From Paramecium sonneborni (Eukaryota > Ciliophora > Oligohymenophorea > Peniculida > Parameciidae), in contig CAJJDN010000102.1 of the NCBI GenBank assembly GCA_905182985.1, forward strand, positions 281,366-345,365: a stretch of 64,000 nucleotides of DNA. Direction: 5' to 3'. Below the pieces are notes generated by a model. It searched no databases and was not told where the DNA came from. It was given only the letters and a program-made list of their open reading frames with translations. The translations under genes and the position numbers were made by a program. Of this stretch, positions 49,868-63,269 are shown piece after piece. The stretch's first letter is position 1. The number at the start of each line of letters is the position of its first letter.

Positions 49868-52800
49868 ATGACAGACACTTTTTTAAAAGAAAATTATTAA
49901 ATTTCAGAAACTCAGATAGAGCAAAAGCTTATATCAAAGCTCATGATGGTGAAGAATGAAAAAAATGACTTGCCATTCTCTAAATTTGATTGTAATTATA
50001 ATATACATGATTAAAAACACAGGATCAATTATCTTGTAATATTAAGAGGAGGAGGGTGTGGAAAATCAAAATAATAGAAGAATATCAACTCATAATAGCA
50101 AAAGGATGAAAATTTGATAAATTCAGTTCAAATCCCAAAGGATTATCTAACTAACTTAAATAATTGTTTAAAACTTATTATAGAAGAAGCAAAATTTATT
50201 GGAGACATAACTAAGAGAAATTAAGTGATTAAGAAGATTTTGTGGTTTATTCATAACAGAGAATATTTGAATAATTATTGTATTGATCAAAAGGAAGGAA
50301 GTTAAATTTATGATTCAGTGTCTGAAAATTTTGAAAAATTATTGGAAGCGCTAATAATTTACTTAAGAAATTCAGGTATTATTTGTTATTAAGTATTAAT
50401 AATATGTAATGAATTATTAAAAATTATGTATTCATTTTAATTAGGAAATTCATTACGATTTTTAGAAGAAGAAAAAAAATAAGAGTATCTATCAAAATTA
50501 TCAGAGTTTGACACATAATTAGAAATTGAATCAGCAAATGTTTGGAAAACAGGAATAGAATTTGAAATAAAAATTATGAAAATCATGATTATGAATTCAT
50601 AAACTGATTCTACTGAAGGAACTGATCTATTAATTAATTTTTTTAAGGAAGCTGGAAAATCCATAGTATCATTATCACCTTCTGAGGATTTACTTTAAAC
50701 CATCCTCGATGGCGGTAAATATCTACTTCAAAAAGGAATAGAGAAGAAATTATATCCTTAAGAAACTTATTAAACATATTATTTATTTTAATTGATAAAA
50801 TGGTCTATAATCAAACAATTAAAATCATAATATTCAGTCTATAAATAAATATAGTAATTAAAGGATATTTTTTCACAATATATATTAGTTTCAGACAACT
50901 GGATTTTACATTTTTGTTGGATATAGATGATTACTGATATAATTGGGTATCGTCCTATTGTTGATAAATCAAATTTAGAAAAGTAATGGAAATATCTAAT
51001 TGAAAATAATTTAATTTAATGTGTTTCATATAACAAAAATGAAGCTATAATGAATCTATTTAATAAAGAAAATTAAATCAATGAAGTTGAATTTACTAGA
51101 ATATTGGATATTTATGGCAAAAAAAAGTTTGCATTATTTTCTTAATTTCTTATGAAAGGAGATCTTACACTTAATGTTAATCTTTGGGATTATTATAAAG
51201 AATTCACCTTTAAAAAATAACAAAATAAAATTTAACAAGAGTTTGAAACAATATTAAGAAGTTAAGAATTAGAAGTATTATAAAAATTAATAAATAATTT
51301 TAAATTTGCAAAAGATGAAATAATATCAATACATGAAGGAATTATTTAACTTTTTCTAATATATTTTAAAGAGCCTTCTTAAATATAATTGTAAATATTT
51401 TAGGATGATTAAGTTGCTTCTTAAAAACAATTCTTAGAAACCTACAAAAGATTGATTATATTAATTATTAAAATTTAGGAATTATCGAACTTTGAAGTTT
51501 AAAAATTAAATATGCTTCAACCTTATCTAGATAAATTTAAGAAACAAGATAATTTAGCAAAGATCTAAGAATTAAAATTAAAAATTGATAACTTTTTAGA
51601 TACCGAATTATAAAATTTTATAATTTTACTTTTAGATTACTTTTTAATTGCAATAAAGTTTGCAAGTGTCATTTACACCAATAGTTTATTTATAGAAAAA
51701 AGAAACTAAATGGATTTAGAAAAAATTACCTAATTATTAGAGATTAATACATTTTAAAGGACAATTCTCAATTTTGAAGCTCATTTTGATTAATTTTCTA
51801 TAAATTTAAATTCTTTCAAACAAAACTTTCTTAAATTCATTTTAGAAGAAAAAGAAATTTTATCAACAATTATTTTAGTGTAAGATCAAAATATCTTAGA
51901 TATAATAGAATTTAATTGCAAAGGAGAATTGATTAATAAAATTATTTAAAAACTTTAAAGTGAAAACTATATTAATAATTTTAAATTATATGATTCAAAA
52001 ATGGAAACTTTAGATGATGCAATATAAAATTTGATTGATTGTAAGTTTAGCATCATACTCTTACAATTTTTAAAGTAATTTTCAAATATACAATTCTAAT
52101 AAGTGTAGATAATTTATTAATAGTTGAAAAGTTATACTCAAAACCACAACTAATAAAAAATAGAGACAGGAGAAGAAATGTATTTACAGACAATTGCAGC
52201 TATTTTAATTTAATAATAATTAAAAATATCTTAATTGACTAATTAAAATGTCAATGAATCTGATATTTAGAGTTTTTAATTATAATGTAAAAGCATTTTG
52301 GTGTAAATAAAGTCTGACTTTATTTTCATTAAAAAGGAATGCAATAAATTACAAAACAATTTCATTACACGCGAGATACTAGAATTTTTAGCAGAAGTTT
52401 AATTTCGAATATTATAAATTTTAAATTAGACTGAAGACAGATCAAATTTATTTCAGCTATTAAAAGAATATGAATAAAAATATGATAAATTAAAGGAATA
52501 AGAAAAATCTTATGCTTAAAATCATAAATAAACATAAGATTTTGAAGAAATATCGGAAAACTTTCAGAGTCAACATCTGAGGAACAAAGACAAATTTTTA
52601 ACTGACATTAAGGAAACCAAAAAATATTACAAATAATATGAAAATTTATTAATTCTTTAAATAGATTTATTATAATAGAATGTTAATAGAGAATAAGAAA
52701 ATCGATTGTAACAATTAAACATGAGAAGAAATAACTTTTTTAGTGAAAAAGTAAAAGCCCAAATAAGATAACTAATTGATGGCTTTCTAGAATTAAACTA

Positions 52801-55800
52801 ACTAAAATAAATTGATATTTTTCTCAAATTACCAGACTTTTTAAGCTTTTATTATTCTTTATCTAATAATGAATATTTACATGGATTGAAAGGGGATAAG
52901 ATTAATGATTCAATTTTGTAGGAAATTAAAAATGCATATAAGGATAATAAAGAGAAGCTACTCGATTCAATAGATCTTAAACCTGACCATAAGGTACGAG
53001 AAGGTTTAGTTTATAATTTAATAAAATTATAATAGAGTATTTAAGAGTAACAGATTAATTCCTTTTCAACAAAACAAATATAATATATGTGGGTATTTGA
53101 AAAAGACTAAAGAGTTAGAAATTTACTAAAAAATAAAGAATTAATAGAAATTTAGAAATAGTTATTTTCTTAAGATTAAGATAATTTATCTAATTCAATA
53201 TAAGATGAATTAAAATAAAGAATGGAAAGGTTAGAAAACCTTTAGTAACAAATTAAACTTGAGGGTAATTAACAAAAAAGAGAGCAGCTTTAAACGCAAT
53301 TAAAATTAAATTATGATGAATTGGATATATCTCTTGACAACATATCAGAAATGTCAGAGACCATGAATATTAGTTTATTATTTTTGAGGGATATATCAAA
53401 GGATATAAAATCAATGAAAAATTCAATCGATAATTTATAATAAAGTTTAAATTAAGTAGGAGATGATATTCGTAAATTAAGAGGAAAAAGCTATAAAGAG
53501 TTATTAGATATTAGAAAAGAAAAGATATTATTACAATCAAAAATAGCAGAAGTAGACTCAGTTTATGTATAATTAATGACTATTGAATATGATCCTGTTA
53601 GTGGATAAAGTATTAAAACTAATGATAATATTGAAACATCATTTTTGATGGCTGATAGATGGGATGATTTCACAGGAGAAATTAATGAATTTATTTGGTG
53701 CTAATTAAAATAAAAAGATGTGATGCTTCTTTCAGGATATGCTGGCTCTGGTAAAAGTAAAGCAGCTAGAAAAATAGAAGAATTTTTATGGAAATAACAA
53801 AACCATTAGATTAAATGGATTCCCATCTTTGTTTCTCTTCCAACAATACAGAATCCAAAATATAATTTATTTGAATAAGCATTAGAATCTGAAAACTATT
53901 AATTTGACAAATACTAAATAAGGGAATTCAAAGAAGCAATATAATCGAAGAAAGAATATATTATTTTAATTCTTGATAGCTATGACGAGATGAAATAAGA
54001 TTTTATTTAATAAAACCTCATTATGACAAATAAATTGTTTTAAGATTTGAGTATTGATAAATTAACTAGTTAAATGAAGGTTATTATTACAACAAGAAAA
54101 GAAATATTAAATACTGTTGGGTATTAAATTTGGTTTTATGGAGATAGTTTATAAACTTTAAAGGAAGTTTAATTATAAAATTTTAATGAAGATTAACAAA
54201 GGTAATATTTGTATTAATATGTTGAATTAAGTGTGAAAAGAAAAATAAAAGCAATTTATGAGTTTGTTAAATAAATTTCAGGATAAAACTTTGATTTAGT
54301 AGAATTTCTTGATATTTGGAGTTTAATATCTTAATAGATTAAGAATTGTATTTAAAAATCTGAAAATTAAGGGTAAGATGGAATTTTTCAAAATAAAGAA
54401 GAAGAAATAATAATTGGAAAAATTAAAACTCATAAAATTTTATAAATATTAACAGACGAATAAGCAACTGGATTAAAAAAGGAATTATTGGGTTTATGGA
54501 GTGCTAATAAATTTATATAATCAATTGAGAGTGTGAAAATAGAAGATTTATTAAAAACTCCATTTATGTTAGAAATTGTTGTGTAAGTGTTGCCAAATAT
54601 GACCTCGAAATATTCAGGATCAACAGCTATAAAAAAAGACTTTATTATAAATCTGTTAAAATTAAGAAAACAATTTAGACTTTCATAAAATGCAAGAGAA
54701 AAATATAAAAAATAAATTTTGCTTTTCTAAAATTAATAATAAACAAGTATGGTAAATCTTGATGAAGAATAAATACCTGAAGAAGAACAAGATGAAGAAA
54801 ATTAATCAAAAATTGATAGAGCAAAAATTGATGAAATTATTGATAGTCTTGATAATTAAAAATTTTTTTAGAACTATTCAATTGTTAGTAGATTAAAACA
54901 AAATAGAGACTCTATTATTTTTGATGGTTACACAATAAGATTAAATCCTGATGATCTTAATATTGTATTAATGGCTTTAAAGATGAAAAAATTCACAGTT
55001 TTCGAATTTTATGAAAGTTTTATTAATTTTTATCATGAATAACAAATTCAAAAATAACGAGAACTTGGTAAAATATCAAATTATGAAAGTTTTATATTTG
55101 ATGTAAATCAATTTTCTTGTTCTTTAGCAATAGATATGACACTAAAAGATTTATCATAAATAGGCTATAAACCACAAGGAAAATTAGATTTAAAAAGTAA
55201 TTACAAAATTTAATAAGTTATTGATGATTGGTTGAAACAATATTTTGATGTTGAAGATGAATATAAGAAATTAATTAGAAGTTGTATCTTATTAAGTGCT
55301 AAGGGAAGTACATTTTCATTCACACATAAATCAATTTAAGAATTTTATGTTGCCAAATATATTTTTGATTTATTAATTTCTTTGAATAACATTGATTAAA
55401 TTATAGAATGTAATAAAAATTTAGAATAACCTTAATAAAAGCTTTAGAATAACATTAATTAAAATACAGAATATAACAATGAAAATTTGGAATAAAATAA
55501 AGATATTTTGTTAAAATCACTATTTAATTAAGAAAATTTTAATATTAGTACAGATAACTATAAAGGTGTAATCAACTTTGTTAGAGAAAAACTAATTAAT
55601 GTAGAAAATATGAATTAAAAATTGATTTAAATAGTTAAACTTTCATAGTTTAAAAATTAAAATTATTGCAGAGCTTCATCAAACAGTATTTATTTACTAA
55701 ATTAAATGAATGTTTATTTAGGGTCTTAAGATTTTAAAAATATAAAATTATCTAATACAAATATATCTGGCCTAAGTTTGTTTGATTCTGATTTAAGTTT

Positions 55801-58800
55801 TTCATAATTTAAAAATGTTGAAATTAATTCGTGCAATTTTAATTTAGCTAATCTATCAAATGTTAATTGGTCAAATGTTGTTTGTAAAGAGAAGCCATTT
55901 TTAAAAGATCATACTGAAAGTGTTTTAGAAGTGAAATTTTCACCAAATGGTTAATATATTGCATCAATCTAAGAAGAAAAAGAGGATAAAGAGAAAAAGG
56001 TATATCAAATCAAATTATGGAGTTTAAAAAATTTTTAACTCATTAAAAATTTAGAATAACATACAGGTAAAGTTAATACACTATCATTTTCATAAGACTT
56101 CCTTTTTTCAGGGAGTAATGATGAAACTATCATAAAATGGGATATCAGAAATCCTGATGTGGAAATTAAATTTGAGAAAATTGAATTATTTCATAAAGTG
56201 AAAAAAGTGTAAATTTCTTAGGATTAAAAAAAATTGTACGTCTCAGGAACTGACGGAACTCATGATGGTACTTTTTAAATTTTAGATTTATAAAAAAATG
56301 GCAAATGTGAAGAATGTATTTTTATTGAAAAGGACAGAGATTATGAAAAGTTTGCAATACATCCAATTCGGCAAATAGTAGCTCTTTTAAAAATAAAAGG
56401 ACAGCTTTATTTTATAAACTACGAAACGAAAAATTAAGAGGAACTTTAACACACTTAAGATCTTCAAAATAAAGAAATTATGCATTTAATTTTCAGTTAT
56501 GATGGGAATTTGTTTGTAGCAGCTTCAAAAAATGGTTATATAGTTTGGAATATTGCACAAGATAAAATCACAAAATAAATGGTAATTAATTTTCCTAATT
56601 TCACTTTTTCTACCCTAATGTTTGATTAAGATAATACTAAATTAATTTTTGGATCTGATTAATAAATATTTACAAGGTAGATAATTTTTCCTCAAATTAA
56701 ATCTCACAAAAACAAGGAGATATGCTTCGAAATTAAAATTTCTCCTTTAGGTAGGATGATTGTAGTTGTGTATGAAAAAAAACTTTGTTTTATAGATTCA
56801 ATTCTTTTACAACCAGTAAACACAATAATTTTTGATCTGCAACCTAATAATATACAATTTTCAAAAGATGGATCTAAATTATCCTTATTTTTTAATGAAA
56901 ATTAAGTAATTAAATAGTTCCAAATCTTGGATACATTTACATTAACTGTGATATGTAAACTGCCATGGAAATCAAGCTTTTGGATTAAATATTTACTTTC
57001 AAAAGATTTTGAAAAATTATTTATTTTACATCAGACTTGCTAACCTTTGAATTCATATCATTTTCAAAGTGAATTCTTAAGAATTATAAAAATAAATACA
57101 AAAAAAATACATAAAGATGTAGAAAATAGAAAATTTAATCTTAAAGTTACAAAATTCTGTGCTAAAGCTAATAGTTGGATTATTGCTTTTTAGTAAAAAG
57201 ATGAAAACTTTATTACAATTTTTGATCTAGATAAATATTCAAGGATTCAATAGCCTATCTCAAATGAATAATAAGATGTTTATGATTTTTAGTTTTCACC
57301 TTGTGCAAATTAATTAGCTGTCTTGTATAATATTGAGATTGTAATTTGGAATTTAGATTCAAATCCATTTATAATATAGGGAAGACTTAGTTTATATGAT
57401 AAAATGCTTGAATCTATGAAATATTGTCCTGATGGTTAATAAATAGGATTAGTTTTTTAAGATAGGACATTTTAAATATATGATCTTAAGAACAATAATT
57501 TACAAAAAGCGATTGAAAATAATTAAATAAAAGGATAAATTGAATTTTCTTTAGATAATAATATGATTGGTTTTCAACAAGATTTTAACATCGTTATTCT
57601 GAGTAAAAATAAAAATTTTGAATAGATAGTATTAGAAGGCGATAGCATTAATATTAATTAAATAATATTTACTTAAGATTCATAATCACTCATATCTGGA
57701 TGCTCTGGAGAGCTAATCTTATGGGATTTATAAACCTAGAAAATCAAAGAGAGAAAAAAAACTTCTCTAAAAGGTTAAGCAGCTATAACATTTTCACATA
57801 ATAGAAATTTCATTCTTTTATCTTAAAGTTGTTTTTTAGAATTATGGAAGTATTCTTAGAACTCTCTCATATTTATTGGGTCTCAAGTATTAGATATTAA
57901 TATTAAATATTGTAGTTTTATAAATTATGATAGAAATATTTTATTTTTATAAGAAGATTAAGAGTTGATAATATAGGATTTAGATTGTTTTTAGTTTGAA
58001 TAAATATTCCCATAATTTTTTTAATTAGGTGCTATATCTTCAGATTATTCGATTGCTTTATAAAATGATTTTCAGCTAAAAATTTTTTCCAATGAATTTG
58101 ATGAAGAAAAATTCTCTGAAAAATTTAAATTTTTAGTTATGCATTTAGAATTTTTTGAGCATAAACAGAATTTATTATTAATTTTAGCATCATATTATAT
58201 AATAAAAATCTGGGATTATAAAGAAAAATTATTAATTTTTGAAATTGATGCTAATTAGTCTTATCAAGAGATTTCATTATAATTATATTCATCAGATTAA
58301 TTATTAATTTTACAGTATTAAGAAAAAAAAAATATCGTTATATGGAATTTAAAAAATTTTGAAACAGTTCATCAAATTGGGTTACATGAAAATATTAATT
58401 GCTTTTCTATTTAAGAAAATGGAGAAAGAGCAGTAGGAATAAAAAATAATGAAGCGATTATTATTTAGGATATATTGAATATAAAGTTTACATTCCCATA
58501 ATAATAAGAAATATCAATACAGAAGCTTTTTATGTCTTTTGAAAAACAATACTTTATTATTTTATGTTGTTCTTAAAAGAATCAAAATCATCTTCTCCTT
58601 TTATAAATAGATAAAAACTAAATATTTCCATTCAAAGAGAATGTCAAATCTATAGATTTTTGTTAGGAAAAAAACTAGATTGCTGTTTAAACAGAATCGA
58701 AAATTGAGCTAGTTTTTTTTTCAGAAAATACTTTTAAGACAATTGATACCTATGATTTAAAAAATTAAACAGATATTTTTGACATTTAATTTATAAATGA

Positions 58801-61800
58801 TGGAGAAGGATTATTATTAAAATCAACGACGATGATCAAAATATTTTCAATAAAAAATAAATAAAAAACAATTTTTAGATTTCTGTATTAAATATTAAAT
58901 AACAATAATTATTATAACCTGATAAAATAAGCATAATTGTATTTTAGACATAATTAACCTAGCAAATAATAGTTTTTAGCTATTTTGAATCGAGAATCAT
59001 TTCAAATGCTTGATATTTAAAAATAAAAACAAATTGTTATTTTATAAAACATTTCTCACTTTTTATTAAGTTTAGATGAAAAAATTATTTGCCTTGTCTA
59101 AACAGAAGAAATTTTGAGTGTTTATGTATCATTTTTAGAATGCGAAAACCTAAATTTAAAATAAATTTAACATTAGATTCAATTTTTTTCCATTTCCACT
59201 ATCGGAGTGTTAGGAAGGGATTCGTTCGCTTTTATTGATTAATATAAGATCAAATAAAATAATGAACAGATGATTGAATAAATTACAGCATCAACCTGTT
59301 CCATAACTGAGATTAGTGTACTTTAAGGACCTATTAATCATATGATTTATTTGCCTAAGAAAGAATGGTTAGCATTAAGCACATATTAAAATAATATCAT
59401 TTTTTGGGATATTAAAGCTAAAAGGAAAGTTGGAACCTTAAAAGGACATTAAAAAACAATAAATTTTATGTCAATTTCATAAGATGAGGGTATTTTAGCT
59501 ACAGCAAGTGAAGATAAATTAATCAAGTTATGGAATATTGATCAGAATGAATCTTCAGAAATTAAGGAGGCTCATTCATATGAAATTAGTGCGATTGCTT
59601 TCTCTTATGATGGCAAATATTTTGCATCAGCAAGTGAAAATGAACCAATCTTTTATTGGGATTTTATTGATAAAAAGTTTATAACTTAGCTAAAAGGAGA
59701 TTCAAATATTAAATATTTAGAGTTTTTCTATTGTTCTAGATATTTAGTTTCTGGAAACAAAAATGGAAAAATAATTGTTTGGAATATTTAAAATCCTTTA
59801 GCAGCAAATATTATTTAGACGATAAATAAATATTAGAATCCTTTATATTCTTTTAGTATTTCTCCAAAAGATGAAACTTTAATAGCTTTATTCAGCAATT
59901 ATATTACCAAATTTAGTTTTGACTAAATTCAAGAATAAATGGAAAAAACTATTAATATATCAGCAAACTCAAAATCTCACAGCTTTCTCTAAAATAATGA
60001 ATTTATTTATTTTGATTTAACTAAAAAATAATTGAAAATTCTAAATTTTCAAACAAAAAAATAATAATATATTTTAAAATGCGATTCAGAAATTATTCAA
60101 ATAACAACAGCAAAAAATGGCAATATAATATTATATTTAAACAAAGATGGAAATTTATTTTATATGGAGAAATAAAAAGACAATCAATGGATCAGTAGAA
60201 GATTATTTTGTTCTAAATCTACACAGGCTTCACTTTCTTTTGATTCATAATTTTTGTATTAGGTCAATCATATTACCTATACAAAAAGTGAAAGACTTAT
60301 TTCTTTGCTTTTTGAAGATGGGGATAGATTTTAAACTATTCTCCATGATTTTTAAAAATTAAAAGAATTTGAATTAAATGTAATTTTTGAATTTAGTACA
60401 TTAGAAGCCAAAAATATCTTTATTTCATCTGATTTAACACTTGCTGCGATAGCACATATAAAGAATATAGAAATATATGAATTAAAAAATAAAAAATATA
60501 TAAATAAATATTTAGGATGTAAATGCCCAGAATAACTCCAAATATCTGAGGATAAAAAATATATAACTTGTATTGAGAATATTTAATAAAATGGTTATAA
60601 TATTTATGACAACATTATTTATTTATGGGAAATTTACAATCCAGATAATCTAACATAATTAAAAATTCAAGATTGTGAATTAATTACATATTAAATGTCT
60701 CTTAAAGATTCAAATAAAATCTATGCTTATTACACAGATGGAAATATAAGAGAATGGAATTTAACTACTAAATAAAATTAAATAGTGAAAAAATTGCCTG
60801 ATATTATTTTTGACAAAAATGAAATAGTTTTATTTTCAAAGAATCTAGAATTTTTAATGTATTAAAATGAAAAAACAAAATTACATATAATTAAACTTTA
60901 GGGAATGGAGCCTTAATTTATTGATGTTAAGGAAGAATTTAAGTTATTAGCTTTAAGCTAAAAAAAAAAGATATTCGCATTTGCAATTAAGTAGAAGATA
61001 AAATTGTTTTAAGAAGAAAAATAATAATAAATTTCTTTATCAAATTACAATCAAGACGATTATTCATACTATGCACAATCAATCTGTTTCTCGCATGATG
61101 ATTAAGAATTGGTATTTTGTTATGATACTAATATCTATTTATACAGAATAGATGATGAACTATAAACATAAATTCTTGGTTGTTGGAATGTAGATGGGTA
61201 CTTTTACCAGTAAATTTTCTGTTCTTCCATTTCATATTTGGAATTCTCTATTATAACACAAAATTAAATTATCAACATTAAAATTGCCCCAACAATCCTC
61301 CATTTTTTTTCTGGATATTCAAATTGCTAAGATAAGAAATTCTATTGTTTTTCACCAGATAATAAATATTTAGCTATATCAAATTCTTTTGTATTACTAT
61401 AAGAGTTGTAAAATCCATTAATTATACATAAATTCAAAGATTGCAATGCAGATTTGGTATAATTTTAATCAAAAGAAATTTTAGTGATTGCTCACTAAAA
61501 AGAATTAAAATTTCTAAATATTGCTAATATAGATTAAATTGAATATATCTAAAAATTTGAGTTTAAAGAATCAATTACCGGAATAGTATTCACTTCTAAA
61601 TATTCATTGATTACTTTGAATAATTCAATAAGATTTGATTTAATTGATTAATTATAAGAAAATTAATTCTAAGCAATTTATAATTCAAATAGAATAGTTG
61701 TATTTTCAGAGAAAGAAGATTACTTTGCTTTAAGCTGTCCAGAGGAGATTTAAATAATAAATATTGAAAAATTAATAAATTTAGAAAGATGCCATTAATT

Positions 61801-62518
61801 TGATTAAGGTGATGGTAAAATTATTTACTCATCAGATGGAGATTTAATATATTTTTGTTCTTAAAACAAAATCCTTATTTTCGATTCCAAAACTTTTATC
61901 CTCCTTGCACATTTAGATTAAAATTCTGATGATATAGCTGGGATCTTAGAATCCAATCCTAGTTTTAATAACTTTGAATATAACAATTAATCTAAAAATT
62001 TTGTATTTACTACAAAATCGAAGGTTTATTAAATTCGAAACCTAAATGAGAAATTTATTTTATAACAAGTTTATGATGAAAAAAATTAGGAAATTTAATG
62101 TATTGCTTTATCTCCAAAAGGAGATCTACTTCTATTAGGAGAAAAAAGCGAGGATAGTAATTCAATTACATTGTTGAAAATTGAATAAGTTTAAAATTTA
62201 AGCACAAATAATTCATTAAATGATGAGGTGAATGTTATTAAATTTTGTCCTGACGGAGCTAATTTTGTTGCAGGTTTAAAGGATGGATCTATTAATTTAT
62301 ATTCAATCTTTAGAAAACAAGCTAACGGCTTATAAAATTAGAAATTAGAGTCAAATTATTAAATAATTTGTTATTAATCTTTTGCTAAATAATCCTTACT
62401 TTGCGCTTTTGAATGTATTTTATAAGGATCTGAAATTTCTTCAAGTTGGTAATCATCAGAAAAATAACAATAATAATCAATCAAATAGCTTTTCCTTTAG
62501 AAAGAAGGAAAGAACTGA
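49868..62518 (+). CDS. giant NACHT-WD40 STAND protein, 4216 aa
   Basis: One frame from ATG 49868-49870 to TGA 62516-62518 contains no TGA. Residues 1-1260 are helical and Gln/Lys-rich with coiled coils and no recognised effector domain; a glycine-rich RGGGCGKSK lies near residue 60 but misses the P-loop consensus. The NACHT NTPase follows: Walker A GYAGSGKS (1290-1297), Walker B IILILDSYDEM (about 1365-1375), sensor-like VIITTRKEIL. The downstream FSFTHKSIQEFYVAKYIF (about 1815) matches the helical motif after NACHT in NLR/STAND proteins. A pentapeptide-like linker (LSNTNISGLSLFDSDLSFSQ) lies near 1960-2000. From about 2010 to the end are WD40-type blades (HTESVLEVKFSPNGQYIAS; LKGHQQKTINF-like LKGHQKTINFMSISQDEG; LATASEDKLIKLWNI; FASASENEPIFYWDF), many degenerate. 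STAND proteins sense a ligand through the repeats and oligomerise on ATP binding. The ligand and output here are unknown. Confidence 0.93.
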
Positions 62519-63269
62519 GTTTAATTTTAGCCATAAATTATAATATACATATTGATCCAATTTAAATTTTTTATCAATTTTAGTCTTATTTTCTATTATT
62601 TTTTATATAGTTAAAATTCACTAAAAATTTACATAAACCTTTTTTGTTATATTTAATTAAATTGATACAATTTCTTATGTGAACATTATTAGCTTCTTAT
62701 GTATCAAAGATTCTTCTGAAGTAAGGATAAATCTAAAATAATAATACTAATTAGAAATCTAAGATATCTGTTTGTGAAACGTGTAATATATTGTTTAAAT
62801 TGTTAAACTAATTTTGATTTATTCTCACAAATAAACTATGTGAAATCTATTAATTTAATAAGGATGAAAAATTTAGAATACCTTTGCTTTCTATTTTTCT
62901 TTATGGTTCCTTGTTTGCTTTTAGTTTCATTTTAAAATTGATTAAGTATATTTTCATCAAAAACTAATTAGTCTATTATAAATAATAAAATGTGATTTTG
63001 ACAAATTTAAGAAAAACTATATTGATAGCGAGTTAATTATAATCACAAACACAAATGACAGCTATTATGATTTTATTTAAAATTATAATTATTTAACTAG
63101 AAGAGGAAAACTAACTAGCCACATTCAACAGATAAATTATTCAACACAAGAGTTAAGCTTATGTTGATTTGATCTTATTTAATTGTAGCATCGATCCAAT
63201 GTTTTATAAAATAGATGAATAATAAGAGATTTATTTTTTTTCTTCTTCACTTGTTGTTCGGTTATAAGT
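62519..63269. other. intergenic, no gene seen
   Basis: AT-rich spacer between the giant gene and the dynein remnant, with no coherent frame. Confidence 0.5.

Noticed and set aside
50040..50075. Possible second P-loop (RGGGCGKSK) at the N-terminus of the STAND protein
   Set aside because: The required first Gly of GxxxxGK[ST] is Arg, and no strand-helix context or Walker B is visible nearby.
50376..50444. GT...AG stretch of 69 nt inside the STAND gene
   Set aside because: It is a multiple of three, contains no TGA, is far longer than the local introns, and the read-through translation is protein-like, so it was kept as coding.
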